A DNA stretch of 53,269 bases from Rhodocyclaceae bacterium (GCA_016721505.1 JADKHX010000020.1:1-53269), one strand, 5' to 3'; positions 26,793-35,338 are shown, counted from the stretch's first letter. Numbers and translations: made by a program. The notes: generated by a model not told the origin, from the sequence alone.

Positions 26793-27854
26793 CTACTCTT
26801 TCCACAGTGCCTGATTGGGCTCTTGCGGTGACTGCAATCCAAAATGCCGCCAAATTGCCGGGGTGGCAACACGCCCTCGCGGCGTTCGGTGCAAATAGCC
26901 TTGCTGAATCAAAAAGGGTTCAAGCACATCTTCTATCGTGTCACGCGCTTCGCCAATCGCCGCCGCCAGATTGTCTACGCCGACAGGTCCGCCACCAAAT
27001 TTTTCCAGCATGGCGCTGAGTAATTTTCTGTCCATTACGTCCAAACCAAGCTGATCAACATCGAGCATAGTCAGGGCGCCGTCGGCCACATCGCGCGTGA
27101 TCCGACCATCAAATTTAACTTCGGCAAAGTCACGCACACGGCGTAGCAGGCGATTGGAAATACGCGGTGTGCCGCGCGAGCGTCGCGCAATTTCCGTCGC
27201 ACCGTCCGGCGCGATATGCACACCCAGCAACTGCGCCGAGCGTGTCACTATCAACGCCAATTCTTCCGGCGTATAAAACTCCAGCCGCGCGACGATGCCA
27301 AAACGATCACGCAGAGGATTGGTCAACATGCCCGCCCGGGTGGTCGCGCCGACCAAAGTGAAGGGTGGCAAATCCAGCTTGACCGAACGCGCCGACGGAC
27401 CTTCGCCGATCATGATGTCGATCTGAAAATCTTCCAGCGCCGGATACAAAATTTCTTCCACCACAGGAGACAGTCGATGTATCTCGTCGATGAATAAGAC
27501 ATCGTTAGGTTCAAGATTAGTCAGCATCGCCGCCAAATCGCCAGCGCGCTCTAACACCGGCCCGGAAGTCGAACGCAGATTCACTCCCATCTCATGCGCA
27601 ACAATATGCGCCAATGTGGTCTTGCCCAAACCCGGCGGACCGAACAGTAACACATGGTCGAGCGACTCTTTACGTTTCTTGGCCGCCTCAATAAAGATTT
27701 CCATCTGTCCACGGATTTTGACTTGGCCGATGTACTCGGCCAATTTCTTTGGCCGCAAGGCGCGCTCGATGGTTTCTTCCTGCGTTGATTCGGTGCCAGC
27801 CGAAATCAGACGGTCGATTTCTTTCTCGGCGAATTTGTCGGTTTGTATGCTCAT
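26793..27854 (-). CDS. ruvB: Holliday junction branch migration ATPase RuvB
   Basis: A 353-residue AAA+ motor. DHVLLFGPPGLGKTTLAHIV (Walker A), NDVLFIDEIHRLSPVVEEIL (Walker B), LVGATTRAGMLTNPLRDRFG (sensor 1 and arginine finger) and QQGYLHRTPRGRVATP at the C-terminal winged helix are all present. IGEGPSARSVKLDLPPFTLV contains the beta-hairpin that contacts RuvA. It forms hexamers that pump DNA through junctions with RuvA and RuvC. The usual ruvCAB cluster is split here by a glycosyltransferase gene between ruvC and ruvA, but ruvB follows ruvA within 30 bases. Confidence 0.98.
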   Translation of the reverse strand: MSIQTDKFAEKEIDRLISAGTESTQEETIERALRPKKLAEYIGQVKIRGQMEIFIEAAKKRKESLDHVLLFGPPGLGKTTLAHIVAHEMGVNLRSTSGPVLERAGDLAAMLTNLEPNDVLFIDEIHRLSPVVEEILYPALEDFQIDIMIGEGPSARSVKLDLPPFTLVGATTRAGMLTNPLRDRFGIVARLEFYTPEELALIVTRSAQLLGVHIAPDGATEIARRSRGTPRISNRLLRRVRDFAEVKFDGRITRDVADGALTMLDVDQLGLDVMDRKLLSAMLEKFGGGPVGVDNLAAAIGEARDTIEDVLEPFLIQQGYLHRTPRGRVATPAIWRHFGLQSPQEPNQALWKE

Positions 27855-27882
27855 GCGACCAGTTTAGCTGAGCTGGTTTTAC

Positions 27883-28476
27883 TCAGTTTTTCGAGAGCAA
27901 TTTCAAGGCCCCGCGTATACCATCCGAGACCGTCGCATCGGGTGCCAGCGTCTTCATCGCGCCGAGCGCTTCACGTTCGTTGTAACCGAGCGCCAGCAAG
28001 GCATTGAGGATATCGCTAGAGGCGTTTGACGGCGTGTTGCCAGCACCAACTGACGGCACGCCTGAGGACGAGAATTTGGGCAAACGGTCGCGCAGTTCCA
28101 GCAGCAGGCGTTCGGCAGTTTTTTTGCCGATACCGGGGACTTTGATGATGCGGCCGACTTCTTGCATGGTCACTGCGTGGGCAAGTTCGGTCACTGTCAT
28201 GCCCGAGAGCACTGCGAGTGCAGTGCGTGCGCCAATGCCGGAAATTTTTAGTAGTTGCCGAAAGGCTGCGCGCTCGGCTTCGGTGGAGAAGCCATACAAA
28301 AAATGGCCGTCTTCGCGCACGATAAGATGCGTAAACAGCGTGAGCTTTTCGCCGGTCGCTGGCAGGTTATAAAAAGTGCTCATCGGTACGTCAACTTCGT
28401 AGCCTAAGCCTTGCACGTCCACCGTAATTTGTGGCGGATTTTTTTCGACTAGCAGACCACTGATTCGTCCGATCAT
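27883..28476 (-). CDS. ruvA: Holliday junction DNA-binding protein RuvA
   Basis: A 197-residue protein. MIGRISGLLVEKNPPQITVD starts the OB-fold domain, HLIVREDGHFLYGFSTEAER follows, the two helix-hairpin-helix motifs lie at LLKISGIGARTALAVLSGMT and RIIKVPGIGKKTAERLLLEL, and the C-terminal domain that binds RuvB is ALLALGYNEREALGAMKTLA. The flexible linker between domains II and III contains SSSGVPSVGAGNTPSNASSD, in large part the in-frame copy of the dispersed repeat. The ATG at 28476 gives the family length; the frame extends to 28527. Confidence 0.97.
   Translation of the reverse strand: MIGRISGLLVEKNPPQITVDVQGLGYEVDVPMSTFYNLPATGEKLTLFTHLIVREDGHFLYGFSTEAERAAFRQLLKISGIGARTALAVLSGMTVTELAHAVTMQEVGRIIKVPGIGKKTAERLLLELRDRLPKFSSSGVPSVGAGNTPSNASSDILNALLALGYNEREALGAMKTLAPDATVSDGIRGALKLLSKN
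28027..28062 (+). repeat. dispersed element, copy 6 (inside ruvA)
   Basis: GACGGCGTGTTGCCAGCACC then AACTGACGGCACGCC. Here an outer pair GGCGTG/CACGCC flanks the core, so the copy is a more complete palindrome than the others. In the ruvA sense it is read VPSVGAGNTPSN, in the linker between domains II and III. Confidence 0.75.
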
Positions 28477-28507
28477 GAAGCTTCCTTTTGGGTGTATCGA
28501 TTGTTGC

Positions 28508-29704
28508 TCATCTTGCCAGCACTTCACCTACCCGGCGTACCAAATTTGTTATCACCGCTTGCTGATCAAAACTGGCATATTTATCCGCAAAGCCCTGAGC
28601 ATTTTGCCGGTAGCTTGAGTTACCCAATAGTTCGTTGACCGTCGGTATCAAATCGCCTACTGCTGCTTCCGGGCTAACCACGGCGCCAGCACCCATGTCG
28701 ACGACACGACGCGCAACCAGGAATTGTTCGAGATGCGTTGGCAGCAGCAACAGCGGTTTGCCAGCCAGCAAAAACGCGGTGGTGGTGGCAAGGCTGGAAT
28801 AAGTCACGGCGAGATCAGCGTCCCGTGTCATCTGATCGATATCGGCAGGCTGCGCGGCAAAGCGCAAATGCGGCGCAGAAAAACGTGCGACAAATTCGGA
28901 CGAAATTTCCGGGAAATAAATCAAAGTCGAATGACCCAAAGCGTGCAAAGCCGTCAGCGCTGATTCCGCATGCACCGCTTCGCGCCGCAGATAAGCAAAT
29001 ATTTTTTTCTTCCCGGCGCCGACCACCGGCCAATCCAAACGTGCGCCGCCACCGGCGCTGGGCAAGCTGCCCCAATACCGCGCCGGGCCGCGATCTGCAT
29101 AGTGATCGAGTTCAGGAAAGGAAACCAAGGACTCTTCAGCGACATCAAATAAATTCGCCAGATGTGGCAGCGGCGCATGGCCGAATCGCTTGAGCACGAT
29201 ATTGATGTTGCTCAGTGCAGCGGCATCCAAATCAACCAAGACTTGCGGCGGCAACGGCGACCAAGGCCGCATATTGGGCAACGGACTGTGTCGTGGCGGT
29301 ACGGTGAAGCCATTGGAAAACAACATCACTGGCAATCCCAAAATTCGCGCGGCGAGCACTGCGGTCGGTGCGTGATCAGCCATTACCAGTTGTGCGCCGG
29401 TCAAACGCATCAACTCTGCCCAGGCGCCGACCAAACCGAACAAGGCTTTGGCATCGGCATAACCAAAGCGCAAGAGAATATCGGCATAGCTGAGTGGCGG
29501 TCCCGGGCGCGATAACTCCGGAATTACCGGCGCGGCAACGCAGGCGAAATTTTGTGAAGCCAAAAAATCACCCACCGATGCCGGTTGCGTTACTGCCCAA
29601 TGCACCGCGTGGCCTTGGTCGCGCAGGCTGCGCGCCAGCGGCATGAAGGCTCCGACGTGACCCAAATTCGCACCGAATTCCCATGCGTACAAAATCGAAG
29701 CCAT
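28508..29704 (-). CDS. UGT/MGT-type glycosyltransferase
   Basis: A 398-residue GT-B protein of the glycosyltransferase-1 (UDP-glucuronosyl-like) kind. ILYAWEFGANLGHVGAFMPL (G-x-x-G-H-x-x-P start motif), VLAARILGLPVMLFSNGFTV, FPELDHYADRGPARYWGSLP and, near the C-terminus, DLAVTYSSLATTTAFLLAGK (in place of the usual HGG) with PLLLLPTHLEQFLVARRVVD (P-x-x-x-x-Q donor-site motif) are visible. The HGG histidine is replaced by TYSS, which may alter donor use. It lies between ruvC and ruvA and begins at the ATG overlapping the ruvC stop (TAATG). Confidence 0.75.
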   Translation of the reverse strand: MASILYAWEFGANLGHVGAFMPLARSLRDQGHAVHWAVTQPASVGDFLASQNFACVAAPVIPELSRPGPPLSYADILLRFGYADAKALFGLVGAWAELMRLTGAQLVMADHAPTAVLAARILGLPVMLFSNGFTVPPRHSPLPNMRPWSPLPPQVLVDLDAAALSNINIVLKRFGHAPLPHLANLFDVAEESLVSFPELDHYADRGPARYWGSLPSAGGGARLDWPVVGAGKKKIFAYLRREAVHAESALTALHALGHSTLIYFPEISSEFVARFSAPHLRFAAQPADIDQMTRDADLAVTYSSLATTTAFLLAGKPLLLLPTHLEQFLVARRVVDMGAGAVVSPEAAVGDLIPTVNELLGNSSYRQNAQGFADKYASFDQQAVITNLVRRVGEVLAR

Positions 29705-30252
29705 TACATTAACCTTCCGCCACGCACCCGCCGACCGGCGGTGACTAAATTGCCCATGCCTTGCCCGCCATGGGCGTGGCATATCGCGCAAGCCAGCGCA
29801 TCAGCTGCGTCGCTGCTTGGTTTTCCCGGCAGCGCCAGCAAGCGCATGACCATTTGCTGAACTTGTTCTTTAGCCGCCTTACCCTGCCCAACCACTGCCT
29901 GTTTGACCTGCAATGCGGTGTATTCCGATACCGGTAAATCAGCGCTGACCAAGGCCGAAATCGCCGCGCCACGCGCTTGACCAAGCAGCAAAGTGGATTG
30001 CGGATTAACGTTTACAAAAACGATTTCCACCGCCGCTTGTTGCGGCTGATAGGTACTGACCACTTCGGCAATGCCATCGAGCAAAGATTTGATTCGCAGC
30101 GGTAAAGATGCGGTCGCATCGCTGGTGATGCAACCGCTGGCAACGTAGCTCAATTGCTTGCCGAACATTTCTATCACCCCAAAACCAGTCGAGCGCAGAC
30201 CCGGATCGATGCCGAGGATGCGAATTGGCGGAATGGAATTGTCATGTTTCAT
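29704..30252 (-). CDS. ruvC: Holliday junction endonuclease RuvC
   Basis: A 182-residue RNase H-fold nuclease. RILGIDPGLRSTGFGVIEM holds the first acidic residue (Asp near residue 13), AAVEIVFVNVNPQSTLLLGQ the second (Glu), and SSDAADALACAICHAHGG the last two acidic residues. AVVGQGKAAKEQVQQMVMRL is also typical. It cuts junctions symmetrically with RuvAB. Its start overlaps the EamA-gene stop and its stop overlaps the glycosyltransferase start. Confidence 0.97.
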   Translation of the reverse strand: MKHDNSIPPIRILGIDPGLRSTGFGVIEMFGKQLSYVASGCITSDATASLPLRIKSLLDGIAEVVSTYQPQQAAVEIVFVNVNPQSTLLLGQARGAAISALVSADLPVSEYTALQVKQAVVGQGKAAKEQVQQMVMRLLALPGKPSSDAADALACAICHAHGGQGMGNLVTAGRRVRGGRLM

Positions 30253-31103
30253 TTGCGGGCAAGATACACGCCGCCGACCGCCAGCGCCATGCCCAACAAC
30301 GCCAAGCCGGTAAGCGTCTCATTGAACAGCCACCATGCCATAAGCGCCGTGGTTGGCGGCACCAGATAAAACAACGATGCCACATTCACCGCGCCACCGC
30401 GACGAATCAACAGATTGAGCAGGGAAATCGCGCCGAGTGACAAAACCAAGATCAGCCAAGCCAGTGCAAAAATAAATTCGCCAGTCCATGACACCGCAAA
30501 CGATTCTGTCATTGATGCGGCGATGGCGGTGAGCAATAGTGTTGGTAAAAATTGCGCGACTGCGCCGGTGCGCAAATCAAAATGCGGACAGAAACGCTTT
30601 TGATAAATCGTCCCGCTGGTAATGCCGAGCAGCGCCAACACGGCCGGCAGCAGGGCGCTCCAACCAAACTCCGTGCCAAATTTTGCCTGCACCACCAGCA
30701 CCACGCCAAGGAAACCTAGCGCCAGCCCTAGCCATTGTTTGCGCGTGACCGATTCGCCCAGTAACCACCCGGCCACAGCCGCAGTGAGCAGCGGCTGTAT
30801 GCCGACCACCACACTGGAAACACCCGCTGGCAGCCCGCGTGAAATTGCGACAAAAACACCACCGAGATAAATCGCATGTACCAACACACCGCTGACACCA
30901 ATATGCAACCAAGCCCGCGCCGTCTTCGGCCAAGGTGCCCGCATCGCTGCGGCAACCGCAGCGAGCAGTACGATCACCACGGCATAACGCAACAATAAAA
31001 AAGTCAGCGGTTCGGCATGCGGCAAGCCCAGACGTGCACCGATAAATCCAGTGCTCCAAAGTAGGACGAAAAGCAAGGGCGCATAGCGCTGTAGTAGCGT
31101 CAT
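30249..31103 (-). CDS. EamA-family permease (drug/metabolite transporter)
   Basis: A 284-residue, ten-helix membrane protein: APLLFVLLWSTGFIGARLGL and AEPLTFLLLRYAVVIVLLAA at the start, GVSSVVVGIQPLLTAAVAGW, SLGAISLLNLLIRRGGAVNV, and FYLVPPTTALMAWWLFNETL at the end, with the second EamA repeat. This is a typical inner-membrane exporter of unknown substrate. It is placed between yebC and ruvC, and its stop overlaps the ruvC start (ATGA). Not RarD type. Confidence 0.88.
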   Translation of the reverse strand: MTLLQRYAPLLFVLLWSTGFIGARLGLPHAEPLTFLLLRYAVVIVLLAAVAAAMRAPWPKTARAWLHIGVSGVLVHAIYLGGVFVAISRGLPAGVSSVVVGIQPLLTAAVAGWLLGESVTRKQWLGLALGFLGVVLVVQAKFGTEFGWSALLPAVLALLGITSGTIYQKRFCPHFDLRTGAVAQFLPTLLLTAIAASMTESFAVSWTGEFIFALAWLILVLSLGAISLLNLLIRRGGAVNVASLFYLVPPTTALMAWWLFNETLTGLALLGMALAVGGVYLARK

Positions 31104-31130
31104 TGGTGATGGGTTTTCAAATGTTCGCCT

Positions 31131-31176
31131 TTGGTGCGGGTACGGAATGGCCCGTTCACCGGCGACATGCCGTTAG
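31131..31176 (-). repeat. dispersed element, long form, copy 7
   Basis: Read on the minus strand: CTAACGGCATGT, then CGCCGGTGAACGGGCC, then ATTCCGTACCCGCACCAA. It starts 16 bases after the yebC stop codon and reproduces the extra block of the copy at 40804. Confidence 0.7.
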
Positions 31177-31191
31177 CTGAGTACCCGCAGG

Positions 31192-31917
31192 TCACTCGTC
31201 GATCAGCGCCGTCGTATAGACATCCTGCACGTCGTCCAGACTTTCCAACGCATCAAGCAGTTTTTGCATCTTGATGGCATCGTCACCATCGAACTCGGTT
31301 TCATTTTCCGGCTTCATGGTGACTTCGCCGAACTCAGCTTTGAAGCCAGCTTTTTCCAGTGCGTCTTTGACGACTGAAAAATCATTCGCCGAGGTGATGA
31401 TTTCTATCGAGCCATCTTCGTTAGTCGTCACGTCTTCGGCGCCAGCTTCAATTGCCGCGTCCATCAATGCCGCTTCGTCGGTACCCGGCGCGAATAGCAT
31501 TTGTCCGCAGTGCTTGAACAAAAAACTCACGCTACCATCGGTGCCCAAATTGCCGCCATGTTTGACGAAGGCGTGACGCACATCGGCCACCGTGCGCACT
31601 TTGTTGTCGGTCAGGCAATCGACGATCACCGCCGCGCCGTTGATGCCATAGCCTTCGTAGCGTAACTCTTCGTAATTCACCCCGTCGAGCTGGCCTGTGC
31701 CGCGCTTTATCGCGTTGTCGATATTGTCTTTGGGCAGGCTTTGCCCTTTGGCTTTTTCTATCGCCAAACGCAGTCGCGGGTTGGCCGAAAGATCACCGCC
31801 ACCCATTTTGGCAGCGACGGTTATTTCCTTAATCAACTTGGTAAATACCTTGCCGCGCTTGGCATCCTGACGCCCTTTGCGATGTTGAATATTTGCCCAT
31901 TTGGAATGACCTGCCAT
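31192..31917 (-). CDS. yebC: YebC/PmpR-family translation and transcription factor
   Basis: A 241-residue protein of the YebC/TACO1 family. MAGHSKWANIQHRKGRQDAK is the diagnostic start, then FTKLIKEITVAAKMGGGDLS, NPRLRLAIEKAKGQSLPKDN, YEGYGINGAAVIVDCLTDNK (the G-x-x-G loop) and AFVKHGGNLGTDGSVSFLFK. Members act at proline-stalled ribosomes or as DNA-binding regulators. It stands in its usual place upstream of ruvC, though an EamA gene is inserted between them. Divergent from the HerA-like gene at 32007. Confidence 0.97.
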   Translation of the reverse strand: MAGHSKWANIQHRKGRQDAKRGKVFTKLIKEITVAAKMGGGDLSANPRLRLAIEKAKGQSLPKDNIDNAIKRGTGQLDGVNYEELRYEGYGINGAAVIVDCLTDNKVRTVADVRHAFVKHGGNLGTDGSVSFLFKHCGQMLFAPGTDEAALMDAAIEAGAEDVTTNEDGSIEIITSANDFSVVKDALEKAGFKAEFGEVTMKPENETEFDGDDAIKMQKLLDALESLDDVQDVYTTALIDE

Positions 31918-32006
31918 GCTTTTTTCCTCGCTTTTCTGGCTGTTCTGGATTGCGCTAGCGTTGCCGCTTACAATCTGAAAATTCTAACATTTCAGGGCTT
32001 CTCGCC

Positions 32007-33569
32007 ATGGTTGAACCTCTGTTCATCGCCCAAAGTAGCGACACGCAACTTTTCCTTTTGCCCGCGCTTGCCAATCGTCATGGTCTGATTACCGGTGCCA
32101 CCGGCACTGGAAAAACAGTAACGCTGCAACGCATGGCTGAGCAATTGTCCTTAGCCGGTGTACCGGTGTTTCTCGCCGATGCCAAAGGCGATTTGTCCGG
32201 GCTTGGCGCGTTGGGTGTGGCTTCGGAGCGTTTGCAAAAACGCGTCGACCAAATGCATATCGGCGATTGGAAACCACAATCCAATCCGGTCGAGTTTTGG
32301 GATGTGTTTGGCGCGGCGGGGCATCCGGTGCGTGCTACGGTGTCCGACATGGGACCGCTGCTGCTGGGGCGTTTGCTCAATCTCAACGATACACAGGAAG
32401 GCGTGCTGCAATTGGTGTTTCGTATCGCCGACGACAACGGCATGTTGTTGCTCGACCTCAAAGATTTGCGTGCGATGGTGCAGCATGTCGGTGAGCACGC
32501 CAGCGAGTACAAAACGCAATACGGCAACGTCTCCGCCTCGTCTATCGGCATCATTCAACGCGGCTTGCTCACCTTGGAGGAGCAAGGCGGTAATGATTTT
32601 TTCGGCGAGCCTATGCTCGACATTGATGATCTGATGCAAACCGTCGATGGGCGCGGGGTGGTCAATGTCTTGGCTGCGGATAAGCTGATGAATTCGCCAA
32701 GGCTTTACGCATTGTTCCTGCTCTGGTTGTTGGCGGAATTGTTTGAGCGTTTGCCCGAAGCTGGTGATTTGCCCAAGCCGAAACTAGCTTTTTTCTTTGA
32801 CGAGGCGCACCTGCTGTTCACTGATGCGCCACCAGCATTGCTGGAGAAAGTTGAGCAAGTCGTGCGCCTGATTCGCTCCAAAGGTGTCGGGGTTTATTTC
32901 ATCACGCAGAATCCGCTCGACATTCCTGATACGGTGCTCGGACAACTTGGTAATCGCGTGCAACACGCGCTGCGCGCTTTTACGCCACGCGATCAAAAAG
33001 CCGTCAAGTCGGCCGCTGACACGATGCGACCGAACCCGAAATTTTCTGCCGAGACGGTGATCACCGAGCTGGCCGTTGGCGAGGCGCTGGTTTCGTTTTT
33101 GGATGAGCAAGGCCGGCCGACCATCGTTGAGCGGGCACTCGTTGCGCCACCGATGTCGCGCATCGGACCGCTGACACCTGAAGAGCGCCGCGCCGTTATT
33201 GCGGCGTCACCTCTGGCCGGCCACTATGAAAGCGCCGTCGATCGTGTCTCCGCATACGAAAAATTGAAAGGCGCGGCTAGCGCAAATTCGAATGCCAACT
33301 CGCCCGCTGGTTCGTCACTTGGTGCTGGTGACACGCCGTCAAATGCCCCGGCTGAAGCACCCGCGTCTACCGATACGGGTGGTGGATTTTTTGATTCGAT
33401 TGGCGGCATGTTTGGTAGCAGTAAAACTTCTACCAGCGCACCCGCGCGCACTCGCGAGAGCGCGACTGAAGCAGCGTTCAAAAGTGCCGCACGCGCTATA
33501 GGTTCGCAAGTCGGCCGCGAAATCGTGCGTGGCGTGTTGGGTTCAATTCTCGGCGGACGACGACGCTAA
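32007..33569 (+). CDS. HerA-like helicase/ATPase (DUF853)
   Basis: A 520-residue ATPase of the HerA-FtsK superfamily (DUF853/YjgR-like). The P-loop HGLITGATGTGKTVTLQRMA is near residue 32, AFFFDEAHLLFTDAPPALLE is Walker B, and VGVYFITQNPLDIPDTVLGQ and QVVRLIRSKGVG carry sensor and arginine-finger features. GPLLLGRLLNLNDTQEGVLQ is typical of the family. The C-terminus ends in FKSAARAIGSQVGREIVRGVLG. Function in this family is not well known. The poorly conserved linker near residue 438 contains the dispersed repeat (SSLGAGDTPSNA). Divergent from yebC. Confidence 0.87.
   Translation: MVEPLFIAQSSDTQLFLLPALANRHGLITGATGTGKTVTLQRMAEQLSLAGVPVFLADAKGDLSGLGALGVASERLQKRVDQMHIGDWKPQSNPVEFWDVFGAAGHPVRATVSDMGPLLLGRLLNLNDTQEGVLQLVFRIADDNGMLLLDLKDLRAMVQHVGEHASEYKTQYGNVSASSIGIIQRGLLTLEEQGGNDFFGEPMLDIDDLMQTVDGRGVVNVLAADKLMNSPRLYALFLLWLLAELFERLPEAGDLPKPKLAFFFDEAHLLFTDAPPALLEKVEQVVRLIRSKGVGVYFITQNPLDIPDTVLGQLGNRVQHALRAFTPRDQKAVKSAADTMRPNPKFSAETVITELAVGEALVSFLDEQGRPTIVERALVAPPMSRIGPLTPEERRAVIAASPLAGHYESAVDRVSAYEKLKGAASANSNANSPAGSSLGAGDTPSNAPAEAPASTDTGGGFFDSIGGMFGSSKTSTSAPARTRESATEAAFKSAARAIGSQVGREIVRGVLGSILGGRRR
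33316..33343 (-). repeat. dispersed element, copy 8 (inside the HerA-like gene)
   Basis: CACTTGGTGCTGGTGACACG then CCGTCAAA, read in frame as SLGAGDTPSN in a Ser/Ala/Pro-rich, probably disordered region before the C-terminal segment. Confidence 0.75.
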
Positions 33570-33579
33570 GCCAGCCAAG

Positions 33580-34410
33580 ATGTCGACCGCTTACGCCGCC
33601 TGCCCCAAATGCGGTCACCACCCGCCCGCGCCCATCGGGGCGATGGAAGCCTGTCCAGCCTGCGGTGTGTACATGCACAAGTGGCAACAGATTCAGGATG
33701 ATGCGCAAGCGTTAATCGCTGACACCACGCCAGCCAACAAGCGCTCCCGCTCACGCGATGCAGTTGCCCTCGACGAATCGCAAATGTGGGGTGACGCGCC
33801 CGAGGCGTCTTTCTGGTCGATCTTGCGCCCCCCATACAACTGGCTGCAACTAAAAAACCCGGACGGAATCGAGCTAAGCGTGCGTGCGCTTGTCCTCGTG
33901 TTGTTGGCGTGGTGGGGATGGCGCATTGCGCGTTGCGATTTGGCCGAAGGCGAGATGATGAATAATTTCATGCACAACATCGTCTTGCCGATACACGAAG
34001 CCGGTCACGTGATTTTTATTCCCTTCGGCGAAGTTCCCACCATCGCGGGCGGTAGTTTTTTCCAAGTATTTTTCCCGTTTGCAATTGCCGTGGCGTTCTT
34101 GCTCAAGAACCGCGATCCCTTCGGCGCAGCCGTGTGTTTGTGGTGGACCGGCATGAGCATGATCGATCTCGCGCCTTACATTTATGACGCGCTGCATCCG
34201 CAATTGATGTTGCTCAGCGGCACTACCGGCGAAGACGGGCCGCATGACTGGATCTTTCTGTTTGAACGATTTGGCGGACTAACGCGTTCGCAGTATTACG
34301 GACGCGCTGTTCAAGTAGCGGGCATGTTGGTTGGCGCGTTGGCACTGGCTTGGGCTGCCTTAGTGGTGGGGCTGGCTTGGCGAAACGCCGCTAACAATTC
34401 AAATGACTGA
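33580..34410 (+). CDS. membrane protein with HEAGH motif and zinc ribbon
   Basis: A 276-residue protein, not firmly identified. The N-terminus holds a zinc ribbon (CPKCGHHPP..CPACGVYM). After a linker come one helix (VRALVLVLLAWWGW), then FMHNIVLPIHEAGHVIFIPF with the HExxH zinc-protease motif, and three to four more hydrophobic segments (FFQVFFPFAIAVAFLLKN; AAVCLWWTGMSMIDLAPYIY; AGMLVGALALAWAALVVGLA). The layout resembles M50-like intramembrane peptidases with an HExxH in the first helices, although the second metal ligand (NxxPxxxLDG) is not obvious. The ATG at 33580 is preferred to the frame start inside the previous gene. Substrate unknown. Confidence 0.6.
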   Translation: MSTAYAACPKCGHHPPAPIGAMEACPACGVYMHKWQQIQDDAQALIADTTPANKRSRSRDAVALDESQMWGDAPEASFWSILRPPYNWLQLKNPDGIELSVRALVLVLLAWWGWRIARCDLAEGEMMNNFMHNIVLPIHEAGHVIFIPFGEVPTIAGGSFFQVFFPFAIAVAFLLKNRDPFGAAVCLWWTGMSMIDLAPYIYDALHPQLMLLSGTTGEDGPHDWIFLFERFGGLTRSQYYGRAVQVAGMLVGALALAWAALVVGLAWRNAANNSND

Positions 34411-35290
34411 ATCCGAGCGCCGCATCGGTCTCGCGCTGGCAGGCGTTGCGGCGTTTGGTTTTTCGTTTAAAGCGATATTGATCAAGCTCGCCTATCCCTA
34501 TGGGGTAGATGCAGTGACGCTACTGGCGTTGCGTATGAGTTTTGCGTTGCCGATATTTTTGTACGTGGGATTCACCGCCTCGCGTAGCGCACCGCCATTG
34601 TTACGACGTGACTGGGGAATGGTGATCGTGCTTGGATTATTCGGTTACTACGGCGCCAGTATTTTGGATTTTCTTGGATTGCAATATGTCTCGGCGGGTC
34701 TGGAGCGGTTGATTTTGTTTACCTATCCAACGCTAACAATGCTGTTCGGTTTGGTACTACACGGCACAAAGATTACACGCCGTGAATGGACGGCGATTGC
34801 TCTTTGCTATGGTGGAATTGCCATTGCTTTCACCCACGATTTGCGTCTCTCGGGTGATGTAACTGCCACGCTCATTGGCGCTGGCTTCGTGTTCGCTTCT
34901 TCGGTTTGTTATGCAATCTATCTCACCGGTAGCGGCGGCATGATTGCGCGCATCGGTGCGGCAAGATTCACAGCCTTGGCGATGCTGGTGTCGACCTTCG
35001 CGACGCTCGCTCATTTCCTGGCGGTGCAGCCCGTGGCGCGACTGACGCAGCCCTGGCCGGTGTACGCTTACGCACTGGCAATGGCGATTTTTTGTACCGC
35101 TGTGCCGGTGTTCGCACAATCAGCGGCCATCCGGCGCATTGGCTCAGGGCGTGCGGCGATGATAGGCATGATCGGCCCCTTGCTGACCATCGCCTTCGCC
35201 GCCCTGCTGCTAAGCGAGGGTTTTTCGGCCGCACAAATGCTGGGTGCGGCCTTGGTTATTGCCGGTATAACGGTGGTGAGTAGGAAATGA
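34403..35290 (+). CDS. EamA-family permease
   Basis: A 295-residue drug/metabolite transporter. AGVAAFGFSFKAILIKLAYP, LLALRMSFALPIFLYVGFTA (RMxxALPxF), FLGLQYVSAGLERLILFTYP, then a second repeat with IYLTGSGGMIARIGAARFTA and FCTAVPVFAQSAAIRRIGSG. Ten helices; GPLLTIAFAALLLSEGFSAA close to the end. It overlaps the previous stop by 8 bases. Substrate unknown. Confidence 0.88.
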   Translation: MTESERRIGLALAGVAAFGFSFKAILIKLAYPYGVDAVTLLALRMSFALPIFLYVGFTASRSAPPLLRRDWGMVIVLGLFGYYGASILDFLGLQYVSAGLERLILFTYPTLTMLFGLVLHGTKITRREWTAIALCYGGIAIAFTHDLRLSGDVTATLIGAGFVFASSVCYAIYLTGSGGMIARIGAARFTALAMLVSTFATLAHFLAVQPVARLTQPWPVYAYALAMAIFCTAVPVFAQSAAIRRIGSGRAAMIGMIGPLLTIAFAALLLSEGFSAAQMLGAALVIAGITVVSRK

Positions 35291-35338
35291 TGCTGCGCAT
35301 TGCGCCGTGCGGCGAATGATTCCGCTACACTCCACGCC

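Noticed and set aside
27868..27890. ACCAG..CTGGT dyad between ruvA and ruvB as another repeat copy
   Set aside because: It shares only the arms; the CACCAA loop and the GGCGTGT side are missing.
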